Of a DNA stretch of 64,000 nt, positions 54,767 through 63,805 are shown in pieces. Position numbers and translations under genes: made by a program. Positions within the stretch are counted from its first letter, which is position 1; each line of letters begins with the position of its first letter. This DNA is from Takifugu bimaculatus (taxonomy: Eukaryota; Chordata; Actinopteri; Tetraodontiformes; Tetraodontidae): the NCBI GenBank assembly GCA_004026145.2, contig CP034993.1, positions 11,969,290 to 12,033,289 of the forward strand. The letters run 5' to 3'. The notes beneath the pieces were generated by a model. It did not search any database and was not told the origin of the DNA. It saw only the letters and a program-made list of their open reading frames with translations.

Positions 54767-55168
54767 ATGCAAATTGATCATCTCAATTGACCATCACACT
54801 GTTAATAGGCCAGTCTGACGAGCTGCAGTGGATGAGTGCCTCTGAAAACATTTGAAAGAGGCTAAAAGTCCCGTTTGCTAAAAAGGAGCAAGGTGAGTTT
54901 AAAAAAAATGTGAAGATCGACATCGGCAAGCTCTGACCAGTAAAGCATGAAGGGGAAGAGTGGCGGGACGCTAATGGCTGTCACACTGTGACCTCCCTGG
55001 TCACAGGTGGGCCGATTTCATCTTGCCTGTAAAGGAAAACGCGTTTGCATGAGCTAACTTTCATTCATTTGAAATTTAGATTTGTTCTACATGCGCCGTT
55101 CGCGCCGTTTCCACAGCCCCAGTAGATTTTCTTGTTAAAACCAGATTAGCATCTGATATTATGCAAAT
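54767..55168 (+). promoter_or_regulatory. Two perfect octamer (ATGCAAAT) sites, candidate enhancer
   Basis: ATGCAAAT occurs at 54767-54774 and again at 55161-55168, both on the + strand and 394 bp apart. This is the classic POU/Oct binding site. The surrounding sequence has no ORF or repeat. The sites are seen; enhancer function is inference. Confidence 0.25.
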
Positions 55169-55820
55169 CATAAAGCAAATTCCCATTAAGTTGGCTATTC
55201 TTCCCTCCATAGGGAGCTTTTGGGCATGCTCATACCTCCATGACCCCACGAGGAACCGGGCAGACACGCTTAAGTTTCCTTCAGACTGGACGGGGTGCAG
55301 GAAAAGTCTGAGCGAATTAATTTTGTCAGTGCCTAATTGCATTTATTGGCTGCGCCTGGCACCTCCTAATCCTGGATTATGATGATGCATTAACGGCTGC
55401 TACTGGCTGTTTACAAGGCATTTATTAGCCGGTGTCAACATAACGAGACAAATTCCACCTATCGCATTAATCACCCCGTCGCCATGACTGTGTCACTGAC
55501 AACCAGGAGAGCCGCTTGACGCATGGGCCAAGGATGCGCCTGCCGCATTAGCCGTCGTTGCTTGGGCAATCAGATTACCTCCTCAGTAACTGTCAGCCCA
55601 CCAATGAGGTGGAGGCAGCAAACTTCCAGTCAATAAAGAGAAATTAACTAAGGGGCGGCGTTGCAGGAGATAACGGCAGAAGAATTGTGGGATCAAACGC
55701 AACGCTCCAGTGCATCAAAGCACAAAAACAATTTTCCTCCCATAATGCTTCCGACTGAAGACAGGTCACTTAATTACAGCCCGGGTGTTGTTTACCGTGG
55801 ACCTATCTCTTCTTCTTCTC

Positions 55821-55905
55821 TTTCGTCCGTCCGTCCGTCTGTCAATTTCCTCTCATCTCATTTTAATCCTTCCCAACTCGGTTGCGGGGTCATGCGCAGC
55901 CCGGG
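55821..55905 (-). mobile_element. Possible degenerate reverse copy of the teleost retroelement tail
   Basis: A CCGTCCGTCCGTCTGTC simple stretch is followed by CTTCCC..GGTTGCGGGGTCATG. This has the order expected for the reverse complement of a fish repeat tail (tetranucleotide repeat, then CTTATCC, then GGGTCGCGGGG). The match is poor. Confidence 0.25.
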
Positions 55906-56236
55906 AAAACACAACAGAGTCGGTAGGCAGCAGAATATATCAAAGCTAAAATGACTTATGTCACTTCATTCATTAAGGCCGAGTCATAGCGCTGCTCTCT
56001 AACCAATGAAAACAATGCCGGTGCCAAACAAATGTGTCCCGTGAAATATCTCCACAATTAAGTCTTTGCCCATATTGACTTTTCAAAGAAATGTATCCGT
56101 GTCACGGGTTTCTCCCATGAGTCAGCACAAACCTGGAGCAGGTGCGGGATGCTCGCTTGACTCGACCTGGTTCTGGAGCGGCCAGGACATCGATTGCTTT
56201 TGTCTCTGACACGTCACCAAAAGTGATGTGCGGCAA

Positions 56237-56644
56237 TTAAGTGTGGTTCTGCGCAACGAAAGCTGACAAAACCGTTTGAGGAATGGCGTTTCCAGATGGT
56301 CCCGATGGCCTTGTCTGGGTGAAAGCCCGGCGTTTTGTAGATTGGATTTCGGCAGAGGACGCATGGGAATCATCACGCGAGATCACCTCTGGGCCCGTAA
56401 ACACTTTATCCGCCGGATTCTCTGATTCCATTTGAGGAGCCGTGTCGGCTCTCCGAGTTAGTGCCGACATCACTGGTCCAATTCTCTGATCTGTCAGGAC
56501 CTCTTTGACTTGACACGTTGATGCTGTCAGTGAGGAAAGCTCACCTGCGTGCTCAAAGAGTCTCTTCAGCATTACAAAATCAACCTCGCGAGTCATTTCC
56601 CACTCACTTTCCTTTGCAATAGCGGCTGCCTTATTTCCATACAC
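56237..56644 (-). CDS. Antisense open frame upstream of zranb2, unidentified
   Basis: This frame is notably protein-like: it is rich in Glu, Lys, Asp and Ala with a single Cys, and begins around YGNKAAAIAKESEWEMTR then EVDFVMLKRLFEHAG. Codons upstream of the GTG remain open (SSYIDHDCV). An AG|GTGAGC donor-like site falls right after LFEHA, so only the first part might be an exon. I recognise no family. It could be an exon of a divergent transcript, a relic of a mobile element, or chance. Confidence 0.15.
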   Translation of the reverse strand: MYGNKAAAIAKESEWEMTREVDFVMLKRLFEHAGELSSLTASTCQVKEVLTDQRIGPVMSALTRRADTAPQMESENPADKVFTGPEVISRDDSHASSAEIQSTKRRAFTQTRPSGPSGNAIPQTVLSAFVAQNHT

Positions 56645-57060
56645 ACAGTCGTGGTCGATGTAGCTGCTGCCTGCACGTGTCAGAGCTGAAGTAAGCGAGG
56701 CTGGAGAAATACGGAAAGATCTGGAAATATGGACCTTTTCGTTGCCTCCAGATCGTGATCACGATGCCGTCAGGAGAGCATCATCAGACCTGTCCCATCT
56801 ATTGTCCAAGCCTCAACCTCAATTTTCTCGATGGGGTTGAGGGGGGGTTTGAGGGGGCCAGTCCCTCATTTTCAGACGCCTTCAGCTCTTTTACTTCCGA
56901 CAGCAGTTTGAAGACCGATTCAACAAAAACCTCTCGAAGGTCTCGTAATCATTTTGGCCCTAACAACTCCTGTAACTTTGCCTGATCACTGAACTGCAGT
57001 GAAGCCTGTCAGCCTGTCCCAATCTCACCCCCACCTCTCGGCTCACCGATGCAGGAGCTG

Positions 57061-57180
57061 TCTGTGAAGGTTCTCAGTCATCCGGGTCGTGGTCATTCTG
57101 GTAGTTGAATCGTAGCAACTGGACTGTTTCTTGAAGACGTTTCGCCTCTCGCTCAAGAGCCTTCACCTGTTCTCCAGAAC
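57061..57180 (+). mobile_element. Fragment of a dispersed teleost repeat
   Basis: GGTTCTCAGTCATCCGGGTC, CAACTGGACTGTTTCTTGAA and GAAGACGTTTCGCCTCTC occur in the order I know from an interspersed repeat common in fish genomes. The usual sequence continues with a GAGAGGCTTCTTCAG-type segment; here that part is altered (CTCAAGAGCCTTCACCTG). No ORF survives, and I cannot name the parent element from the sequence alone. Confidence 0.55.
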
Positions 57181-59089
57181 TTGATATGATTCATCCGCCA
57201 GAACAATGCAGGAGACGCTCCTCTCCATCTTACTATCCTTTGTTGTTTCCCTGTTCTTCACGGCCACTTTCAATTATTTTCAGAATTAAGCGATAAATAT
57301 TCTTAAAATTGTTCTGATTCAGCGTAGTGGATTACTCCATCGGGCTCCTCCACATTTGTTATGTTCAATTCCTTTTCTGCCCATCGGTAATGGCTTGTAG
57401 GCCTGAGTTGATGGGAAATGGTGGAACTGGATTGCATACTACATGCTTTCTTGCCTCCAAAGACGAATGTACTTTAGTGATAAGGACCAGATGAGAGCGG
57501 CACAATGCGAATCCCAACACCAGCCGCTTCACTGTGCAGTAGCCTGCATTATCTAATTCTGATGGGGCCGCCACCACCTTGCAGTTCATCAAGCACAGCC
57601 GATGTGTGAACACGGGGTGCCTCTCTGGCTGCGTTGCGCTCTCCTCGCTCAGATCTTGGAGAGGTAGAACAGACATCCGAGCATCCTGTGCACAAACACC
57701 TAAATGCCCGATTGTGAAAATATTTAACACCACTCTGATCTGTTTTATTGCTAAATCATCGTTTTTAGGGCACCGGGCGGACGGTGCCAGCCTGCATCCT
57801 TTCACCTTCATCCTACCTGTTTTCAGGAACGACTCTCCTCCATCTGTCAGTGCTGGAAAGTCCTACAGTTGTGCTAAAGGTTCTTCCGAACCTTCACGGA
57901 TGGGTACGAGACCCGGCAGCACGTGAATCATCAGCTCTCACCAGCCGCCAGGCGAGGAAACGGCCTCAACCAGGGCCGAAGCTTCACTGACGACCATAAG
58001 AAATCTGCCAGTCTGAACAGGCTTATTGACCCAGGACATAATCAGATAGCAGACGGCACTTTAAACAGACACGGTAAAGTTAAGGAAGCATTACTGCCAA
58101 TGAAGCCACTTCAATGTAATTGGAAAAAGTTTACCTAAGTGCTATTTAATTGCCTGACTCTCTCTTGCTCTGAAGCTTTCACGTAATTCTGTAGCACAAA
58201 CAAACAAACCGCAGCTCTGGCAGTGTCTCCTTATTAGTTATTTATGGCCTCATTCACTTTATAACCACACTTGTCCTTTTTATTTATCATGCTACTCCAA
58301 AGGTAATGTGTGAAATATATAAACCTGTGAAAAAGAGACGGCTCGGCGAGGTTTCCCGTATGAAATAAGAGAATTTGATGAAATGACAGCACAAACTTGT
58401 AGAAAGGATGGTCTTGCTGTTTGTCTCTGTGTGCTATAAAGAATTATTCTGACAGTCATTTCCTTGGAAAGATCATTAAATGTGACTCTCTTACCTCATA
58501 TTTTTCCTGGCCCTCCATTTCTAATAAACTCAGCGAGGGCCTCATAAATCAAGTGCACGTCTCCTTAACAGATACACGATGAATAAACGAATGTTTGATT
58601 AAAAAACGTGTTCATTAAATCTCAAGTGTGCTCCGTATAAACCCATTTTGTCTGAGACATAAGGGACACGCTTCAACGTCATTTCACACCCGTCCAACGT
58701 TGGCAAAAGGAACGGAGGGAGGGGGGGAGAAAATAAAAGCGAGACTCATTGGCTGCTCGTGTGGCCTGAGGGCCACGGACCAGCTGTGACGCTGACCTCC
58801 ACGGGTCTTTGACTTTGACCAACCGCGTGTTGGGTGGACAAGGACGATTCTGATAGGAGCTGTTTGGGAGCGACTGTAGCGGTTGCTCAGGATTTGGAGA
58901 AATCAGTGCAGACCGAAGCTCCCTGGTCAGTGAACGCAATGAAAATCAGCTGGTAATCGGGTCGGCTGTGGATGAAGTTTAGCTCGGTTTAACAAGTCAT
59001 TAATGATTTTTTCCCCCCGAGATTAGTGAAGCCATTTTGATAGTGCAGAATTATGTAATTGTTCTTTTGAGAGGTGCAAAATATTTAGT

Positions 59090-59103
59090 TTTTTTTTTTT
59101 TTT
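59090..59103. repeat. Poly-T run
   Basis: About fourteen consecutive T residues in the interval upstream of zranb2. Confidence 0.85.
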
Positions 59104-59527
59104 GTCTGAAACAGATGCAGTTTTCTGCAACTGTGTATAACAAACCCCAGAGCTACATTTAGGAAGCACAACACTGCCCACATCTGGAGTGAAACAATGG
59201 CCTGGAATTTTAATAATGCTGCTCGTTCAGAAATTGTCATTCCTATATGAGGGTCCACCCCTCAGACACTGTAATAATACAGAAAGAAAAAATGTAAATG
59301 ATGCATTTCAAAGGTGGGATTGTTTTGCAAAACAATGCAATGTCATTCAAAATTTGGTCTTGGAGTGGAGAGCAGCCTTTTATTTGTGGGATTCAGAAGA
59401 GCATGGAGAGCACTGTCATTATGGAAGCTACTTTAATTGAGAGAGATCAGTATGGAAATAAGAAGAGTGTCCTGAGCGAGATTAACAGCGTTTGACGACA
59501 GACGACAATAGTCTCCGTTGGCCTCTA

Positions 59528-59541
59528 CCTCCATCTAGTGG
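59528..59541 (-). promoter_or_regulatory. zranb2: CTCF-like motif upstream of zranb2
   Basis: On the - strand it reads CCACTAGATGGAGG, a 13 of 14 match to CCASYAGRKGGCRS. It lies about 460 bp before the zranb2 start codon. Confidence 0.4.
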
Positions 59542-59827
59542 TCATTGTATGGTCTGCAGCAAAATCAAATCACATTTTAATTTGATTAAATTCGAGGCAG
59601 TTATCATCTAAAAGTTTAGGACTTTGCCAATGTGTTGTAAATTGCATTTAAATAACACATTAGTGTCGTTTTTGTAACAAACATAGTATTTTCGCAATCA
59701 TTATGAGCTCAATGTGGCGTAAACCTCGAGATACATGTTCACAATATATGAATTCACAGTGGTTTAATAGTTTATGGGATAGATTAGAACGATTTTATTG
59801 ATAGTCCAATTACAACGGTAATGTTTT

Positions 59828-60003
59828 TGACGTAAAGCGCAGTTGTCATTGGGATTGTCCTAGTGGTGTTGCCGTACCTGACGCTTCAATATGGCGGACA
59901 GACTTGCGCATGCGCGACGTGCATCGTGCGAACGCTACAGGGAAGTGACGAGAGCTCCAGCGCTAACGAAGAGCAGTTCGCCGCTTTGCTAGTTGGACCT
60001 AAA
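59828..60003 (+). promoter_or_regulatory. zranb2: zranb2 promoter / 5' UTR region
   Basis: In order this holds a CRE-like TGACGTAA (59828), a YY1-type CAATATGGCGG (59887), a near-ideal NRF1 site TGCGCATGCGC (59905), and an ETS-CRE composite GGAAGTGACG (59941). No TATA box is seen. This motif set is typical of TATA-less CpG promoters of housekeeping genes, which suits a general splicing factor. The transcription start cannot be fixed from sequence, but YY1 sites of this kind often overlap it. Confidence 0.65.
59891..59992 (+). other. zranb2: Upstream ORF in the zranb2 leader (33 codons)
   Basis: The ATG inside the YY1-type ATGGCGG opens a frame that ends at TAG 59990-59992, 11 nt before the main start and out of frame with it. 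It matters only if transcription starts upstream of it. The context also resembles the TISU initiator element. Confidence 0.3.
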
Positions 60004-60059
60004 ATGTCAGGAAAGAGTTTTCGAGTCAGCGATGGGGACTGGATTTGCCCCGATAAAAA
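60004..60059 (+). CDS. zranb2: zranb2 exon 1 (start, first half of zinc finger 1)
   Basis: It encodes residues 1-18 plus two bases of K19, with the first zinc ligand C15. The donor is GTACGT. Confidence 0.95.
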
Positions 60060-62910
60060 GTACGTGCACGACCAGAACACAGTGCTACTTCGTTTACAGT
60101 CCAAAAATCGCAGTAGGCTTTTGCAATTAGCAATGGTAGGCCTTCTTTGACGCGTTACGGTTGGCAATAACATTAACGAGCCATTTCTCTCTTACTCATA
60201 TTAATTGTCCAGACTGTTTGGGACATAAACACGCCAGATGTGTGGAGTAATGGGTAGTTGAAGTTTGTATGTTAGCTAGTGGTTGACTTAATCTCGAACA
60301 TTAGCCAGTTAGCACAGTTAGCCTTTTTAATTGGGGTGCGTGTCCACTTTCACTATTTTGGGTGATCGCATGTTCCCAGAAGCCAAGAAGTCGTGAATGG
60401 AGCGTTAAGAATTTAGTGTATTATGTTACACTAAATTCTGCTGAATCGTCTTCAATTACGGCCAAAGCAGCTGCAGCATGTGACAGATATTTGGAGAGCA
60501 GCACATTGGCGTCAGGCTGTCAAGCTACAGCAGTTAATAATAAATGTAATTGTTCTTTTATAGGTGTGGAAATGTGAATTTTGCCAGAAGAACTAGTTGT
60601 AACAGATGTGGCAGAGGTGGGTCTTGTATCTTTATTAAATAACCTTGTGCATTTTTAAACTGCTTCATGAATATTGTATTTTTTAAAATGTTTTCCTTGT
60701 GTTCCACAGACAAAACCACCGATGCAAAGATGATGAAAGCAGGTGGAACAGAGATCGGCAAAACCCTGGCTGAAAAAAGCCGAGGCCTCTTCAGTGCAAA
60801 TGACTGGCAGTGCAAAACGTACGTGTTAATTGTACATTCTGCCTTTTATTGCGCTGCACTTTGCAGCCCAAATGTTGGGAATTGCTTGAGAACCTGACAG
60901 ACTGATGGGTGTAATGACAAAAGCCGCCTAAACTGATGAGTTTTACTCCTGCGCATAGATGCGGAAATGTGAACTGGGCGAGGAGATCAGAATGCAACAT
61001 GTGTAACACGCCGAAGTACGCCAAGCTCGAAGAGAGAACGGGTAACTGTGGCTGCGGGAGGGTTATTTTTTTTGCATTCTATTTCTAGTTATTTAGCTGT
61101 AATGTTTGCGTTTCAGGTTATGGTGGCGGTTTTAATGAAAGAGAGAACATTGAATACATCGAACGAGAGGAATCAGATGGTGAATACGATGAAGTGAGTT
61201 CCTGCATCCATGCCTGATTTTGTATTTTTAAAGGCTTCAGTTAAAGTGTGACGGCTTCAGTTTCGGCGTGGAGCCTTTTTCAAACTGTTTTTTTTTTTCC
61301 TACTGTTGCAGTTTGGTCGGAAAAAGAAAAAATTTCGCGGAAAATCCAGCAGCACATCTTCCTCAAAAGAAACCGAGAAGAAAGAAGTCAAAAAAGATGA
61401 GGAGGAAGAGGACGAAGAAGATGACGAAGAGGACGGTGATGTTTCCAAATACAAATTGGACGTAAGTGGGGTATTTGTTTTATTGTAACAGTTTATTCAA
61501 ACAGACAAATCACAGCATCAATCGAATCCCCTTTTGTAGGACGACGATGACGAGGACGAAGATGGAGACTTGTCAAAGTACGACCTGGACGCCAGCGACG
61601 AGGACGCTGACAAAGCAGCCAAGAAAAAGGGCAGCCGCTCCGATTCCTCGCGCTCCTCCTCGCGCTCTTCCAGCTCCAGTTCTCGGTCCAGGTCCAGGTA
61701 AAAGGGCAGAGGTCAAGGGTAACTCCGGGCAAAATGTCAGTATCAGCTCAATCTTCTTCTGGTTCACTGATCAACGTCACTGATGTGTCCTGTAATTTTG
61801 TGTTTGTTGGTTTCTGGTCTTTTTGTTGTTGAAGGACTGCATATGTGACCATCTTTATTTATATAATAGTCATTTGTTTTAAAAGGTAGGTCATAGGTCT
61901 ACTTAGCTTTAGCTCAAACACAAATATCACTGCAGCAGTTCTCTGTCCTCCTGTAAGTTGGGGATTGCCTCACTTATGGGGTCCACTTGTGTTTTACCTG
62001 CTGAAATTCTCCTTTTCTAATGTGTAAATTAACCTGCAGTGTTTCTGATGGAAGATTATCTCCTTTTCTTTTTTTGAGCGTGAATAGTTCGTGTCCATGC
62101 CGTACCACAAGGTCACAGAGCTGTGGTTCATGTTGGAGAAAATATTGGAAAGGTTCTGTCTCTTTTTTGTCTTCCAGGTCCCGCTCTCGCAGCTCTTCCA
62201 GTTCCAGATCTGGATCTCGCTCCAGGTCCCGCTCCAGGTGAATGAGGTGCCATGCACTCTCTCTGTTAGAGAGTGTATGTAAGGGGACGAAACGTCCACA
62301 ACAGAACATTCCCAGATTTAAATGAAAGGGAGCCTGAGGAGGGCTGACTGCAGTCCAGCAGCCCTAGAGATCCAGTTTTGTTCAGGAGGTGATATAAGTG
62401 TCACCGTAGTTGGTATGGAGAAGCAGAAGATGCTAGCATTTTTCAGAAATTTAAAGGAATAAACACGCGTGACGCTCCTGTGTCGCCCATGCTGACCTCA
62501 CTGCTTGGTTTATCCCTCCAAAAGATCCAGCTCCAGGTCTGGGAAGGGCTCCTCTCCCCAGAAGAGGTCCCGCTCCCCGTCCTCCTCCCCTGAGGGGAGA
62601 CAGAAGCGGAGCCGTTCCAGGTCCTCGTCTGGAGGCAGAAAGCGAAGGCGCTCTAGATCCCGTTCGTCCGAAAGGTTTGGGTTTCTGTGGAATACCACGC
62701 TGCCTGATAGTTTCTTATCCTCATTACGAACCAAAACGCTCCCTCGTTTGTGAACGTTAATTAGCCGAGATTGCCTCTCATTCTTTTTGCTGCGTGCTTG
62801 AAGCCGAACGAGCTGACCTGGGTCTTCCCCGTGGTGTGTCATGTGATTTCAGGTCCCGCGGCCAGTCCTCCGGATCGTCCCACTCTGGCTCCAGCTCAAA
62901 AAAGAAATAA
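60004..62910 (+). CDS. zranb2: zranb2: zinc finger Ran-binding domain protein 2, complete, ten coding exons
   Basis: ZRANB2 (ZIS) is a nuclear SR-like RNA-binding protein that influences 5' splice-site choice. Exons are 60004-60059, 60564-60616, 60710-60818, 60959-61041, 61117-61193, 61312-61461, 61540-61697, 62178-62237, 62525-62674 and 62853-62910. They sum to 954 nt: 317 residues plus TAA, close to the roughly 320-330 of mammals. Finger 1 spans about residues 10-36 (ligands C15, C20, C31, C34). Finger 2 spans about 66-90 (C71, C74, C85, C88) and keeps D68, N76, W79, R81, R82 and N86, which contact GGU RNA in the human protein. An acidic part (about 128-203) carries two SKYxLD motifs. The SR-rich tail runs from about 208 and ends KKK. 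The start ATG has A at -3 and opens MSGKSFRVSDGDWICPDKK, like other ZRANB2 proteins. All introns are GT..AG. Confidence 0.97.
60060..60563 (+). other. zranb2: zranb2 intron 1 (504 bp) with a hairpin
   Basis: This is the longest intron of the gene. It contains a perfect 13-bp inverted repeat (60408-60420 and 60427-60439) with a 6-nt loop. No other feature was seen. Confidence 0.85.
60564..60616 (+). CDS. zranb2: zranb2 exon 2 (second half of zinc finger 1)
   Basis: It encodes CGNVNFARRTSCNRCGR with ligands C20, C31 and C34. Acceptor TTATAG, donor GTGGGT. Confidence 0.95.
60710..60818 (+). CDS. zranb2: zranb2 exon 3 (inter-finger linker and start of zinc finger 2)
   Basis: It encodes DKTTDAKMMKAGGTEIGK and the nearly invariant GLFSANDWQCK, with C71 of finger 2. 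Donor GTACGT. Confidence 0.95.
60959..61041 (+). CDS. zranb2: zranb2 exon 4 (rest of zinc finger 2)
   Basis: It encodes CGNVNWARRSECNMCNTPKY with C74, C85 and C88 and the RNA-contacting W79, R81 and R82. Donor GTAACT. Confidence 0.95.
61117..61193 (+). CDS. zranb2: zranb2 exon 5 (GYGGGFNERE segment)
   Basis: It encodes a glycine-rich start followed by acidic ENIEYIEREESDGEYDE, ending in phase 0 before GTGAGT. Confidence 0.95.
61312..61461 (+). CDS. zranb2: zranb2 exon 6 (basic patch and acidic run)
   Basis: It encodes FGRKKKKFRGK, a likely nuclear-localisation patch, then a Lys/Glu/Asp-rich run ending VSKYKLD. Both ends are in phase 0. Confidence 0.95.
61540..61697 (+). CDS. zranb2: zranb2 exon 7 (acidic second SKY motif, start of RS tail)
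   Basis: It encodes an Asp/Glu run with LSKYDLDASDED, a KKK patch, then the first SR-rich residues. It ends in phase 2 at GTAAAA. Confidence 0.95.
61698..62177 (+). other. zranb2: zranb2 intron 7 (480 bp) with a possible cryptic cassette
   Basis: Retention would give a stop at once after the junction. A 51-nt stretch at 61835-61885 is flanked by a T/G-rich acceptor ending GAAG and a GTAGGT donor, preserves phase, and has no stop. Its A/T-rich content gives hydrophobic residues unlike the RS tail, so use as an exon is doubtful. Confidence 0.6.
62178..62237 (+). CDS. zranb2: zranb2 exon 8 (RS tail, 60 nt)
   Basis: It encodes only Ser, Arg and one Gly. It is phase 2 at both ends and a multiple of three, so it can be skipped without a frameshift. 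Acceptor TTCCAG, donor GTGAAT. Confidence 0.93.
62238..62524 (+). other. zranb2: zranb2 intron 8 (287 bp) with two hairpins
   Basis: A 12-bp stem (62251-62262 with 62268-62279, one G-U pair, 5-nt loop) starts 13 nt past the donor. A second 7-bp stem pairs 62340-62346 with 62359-62365. In mammals intron 8 hosts MIR186; nothing resembling its mature sequence is present here. Confidence 0.7.
62525..62674 (+). CDS. zranb2: zranb2 exon 9 (RS tail)
   Basis: It encodes SSRSGKGSSPQKRSRSPSSS and further SR/KR-rich sequence, including SSPEG and GGRKRRRSRS. It is a multiple of three, phase 2 at both ends. The donor GTTTGG is weak and could allow read-through to a stop at 62751. Confidence 0.93.
62853..62910 (+). 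CDS. zranb2: zranb2 exon 10 (C-terminus and stop)
   Basis: After the split Arg it encodes SRGQSSGSSHSGSSSKKK and TAA, matching the usual GSSHSGSxSSSKKK end of ZRANB2. Confidence 0.95.
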
Positions 62911-63703
62911 CTTAATTACAGTGTTTTAAACAGGAGAAGGAACTGGAGTACAAGTGCATGACGTGTTTCACGGAGAAAAAACTCCCAACAAAAGCAACTG
63001 CAGTCGTCCTGTGTTTCATCCATTTGCATAGAAAAGTCCAGAGTGAACACATGAATCCTGTCTGTCATGATCAGCCACACACAGACCTGTTACTGTACCT
63101 AAATGTTCCAAATTAACACTTGTCTGGCGTACTGGTAGACTTTGGCCTGAGAAAACGCTGTTTTCCCTAAAGTGTTTTTGGTTTTTAAATACACTAGCAG
63201 CGCCACATGATAATTGTTATAGATACGGGGAGGGGGCAAATCTTTTGATTTCAAGGTAAGTATTTTGTTTTTGATACTGTTAATAAGTTGCAGTGACTCT
63301 TAAGTAGCTTTGTTTTCCTGTGTGCCACGTATTTTTCAGAGCAGCTGTTAAAAATGGACCCTTTGTTTTAAATTACACATTAAAAATGAGGATTGGTCCA
63401 ACTCTCATGAAATTTCATTTTTCAAAGCAGAGGTGTTAGATCAAGTAATCTAAATAGGCCATCCCATGAACTAGTCACGTCCTCTGGCTTTTTTCTTTTG
63501 TTTCTGAGGGTTTGATTAAGTTTTGGCTCTTTTATTTTAACTGTCCAAGCGCCCCGCTGGCTCTCTTATGAGGAGCCTCAGGTGGCTTCACCACATCTCG
63601 GCATGGCTGCTCTGAAAAAACCTCAGTGTGATTTAGTTTTCCAAAAAGGTATCTGCCTAAAATGAACTCACAAATAAGAATTTAGCAGTCCACATCAAAC
63701 AAG

Positions 63704-63709
63704 AATAAA
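63704..63709 (+). terminator. zranb2: Proximal polyadenylation signal of zranb2
   Basis: AATAAA without an obvious GU-rich element close downstream; a secondary candidate. Confidence 0.35.
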
Positions 63710-63777
63710 TGTCCCAGTTTGATGGCCTAATGTGAAGTATCGATTCATTGGTTAAACATCTGAACTATACACGTGTA

Positions 63778-63783
63778 AATAAA
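63778..63783 (+). terminator. zranb2: Main candidate polyadenylation signal of zranb2
   Basis: AATAAA followed about 30 nt later by TTGTCCATTGTGTGTTTC, a GU-rich downstream element in the expected place. Confidence 0.6.
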
Positions 63784-63805
63784 AACCTGTCAACATCGTC
63801 CCTTG

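Larger units (their letters stand above)
62911..63805 (+). other. zranb2: zranb2 3' UTR
   Basis: A/T-rich sequence after the stop with no ORF of note, ending shortly after the AATAAA at 63778. The exact cleavage site is an estimate. Confidence 0.6.

Noticed and set aside
59863..60003. N-terminal extension of ZRANB2 beginning at a GTG
   Set aside because: The frame is open upstream of the ATG, but the known family start is MSxKxFRVSDGDW and 60004 has a good context; the upstream part is promoter/leader sequence.
62238..62524. MIR186 in zranb2 intron 8
   Set aside because: The mature CAAAGAATTCTCC-type sequence is absent from the intron, and the hairpins present are too short for a pre-miRNA.
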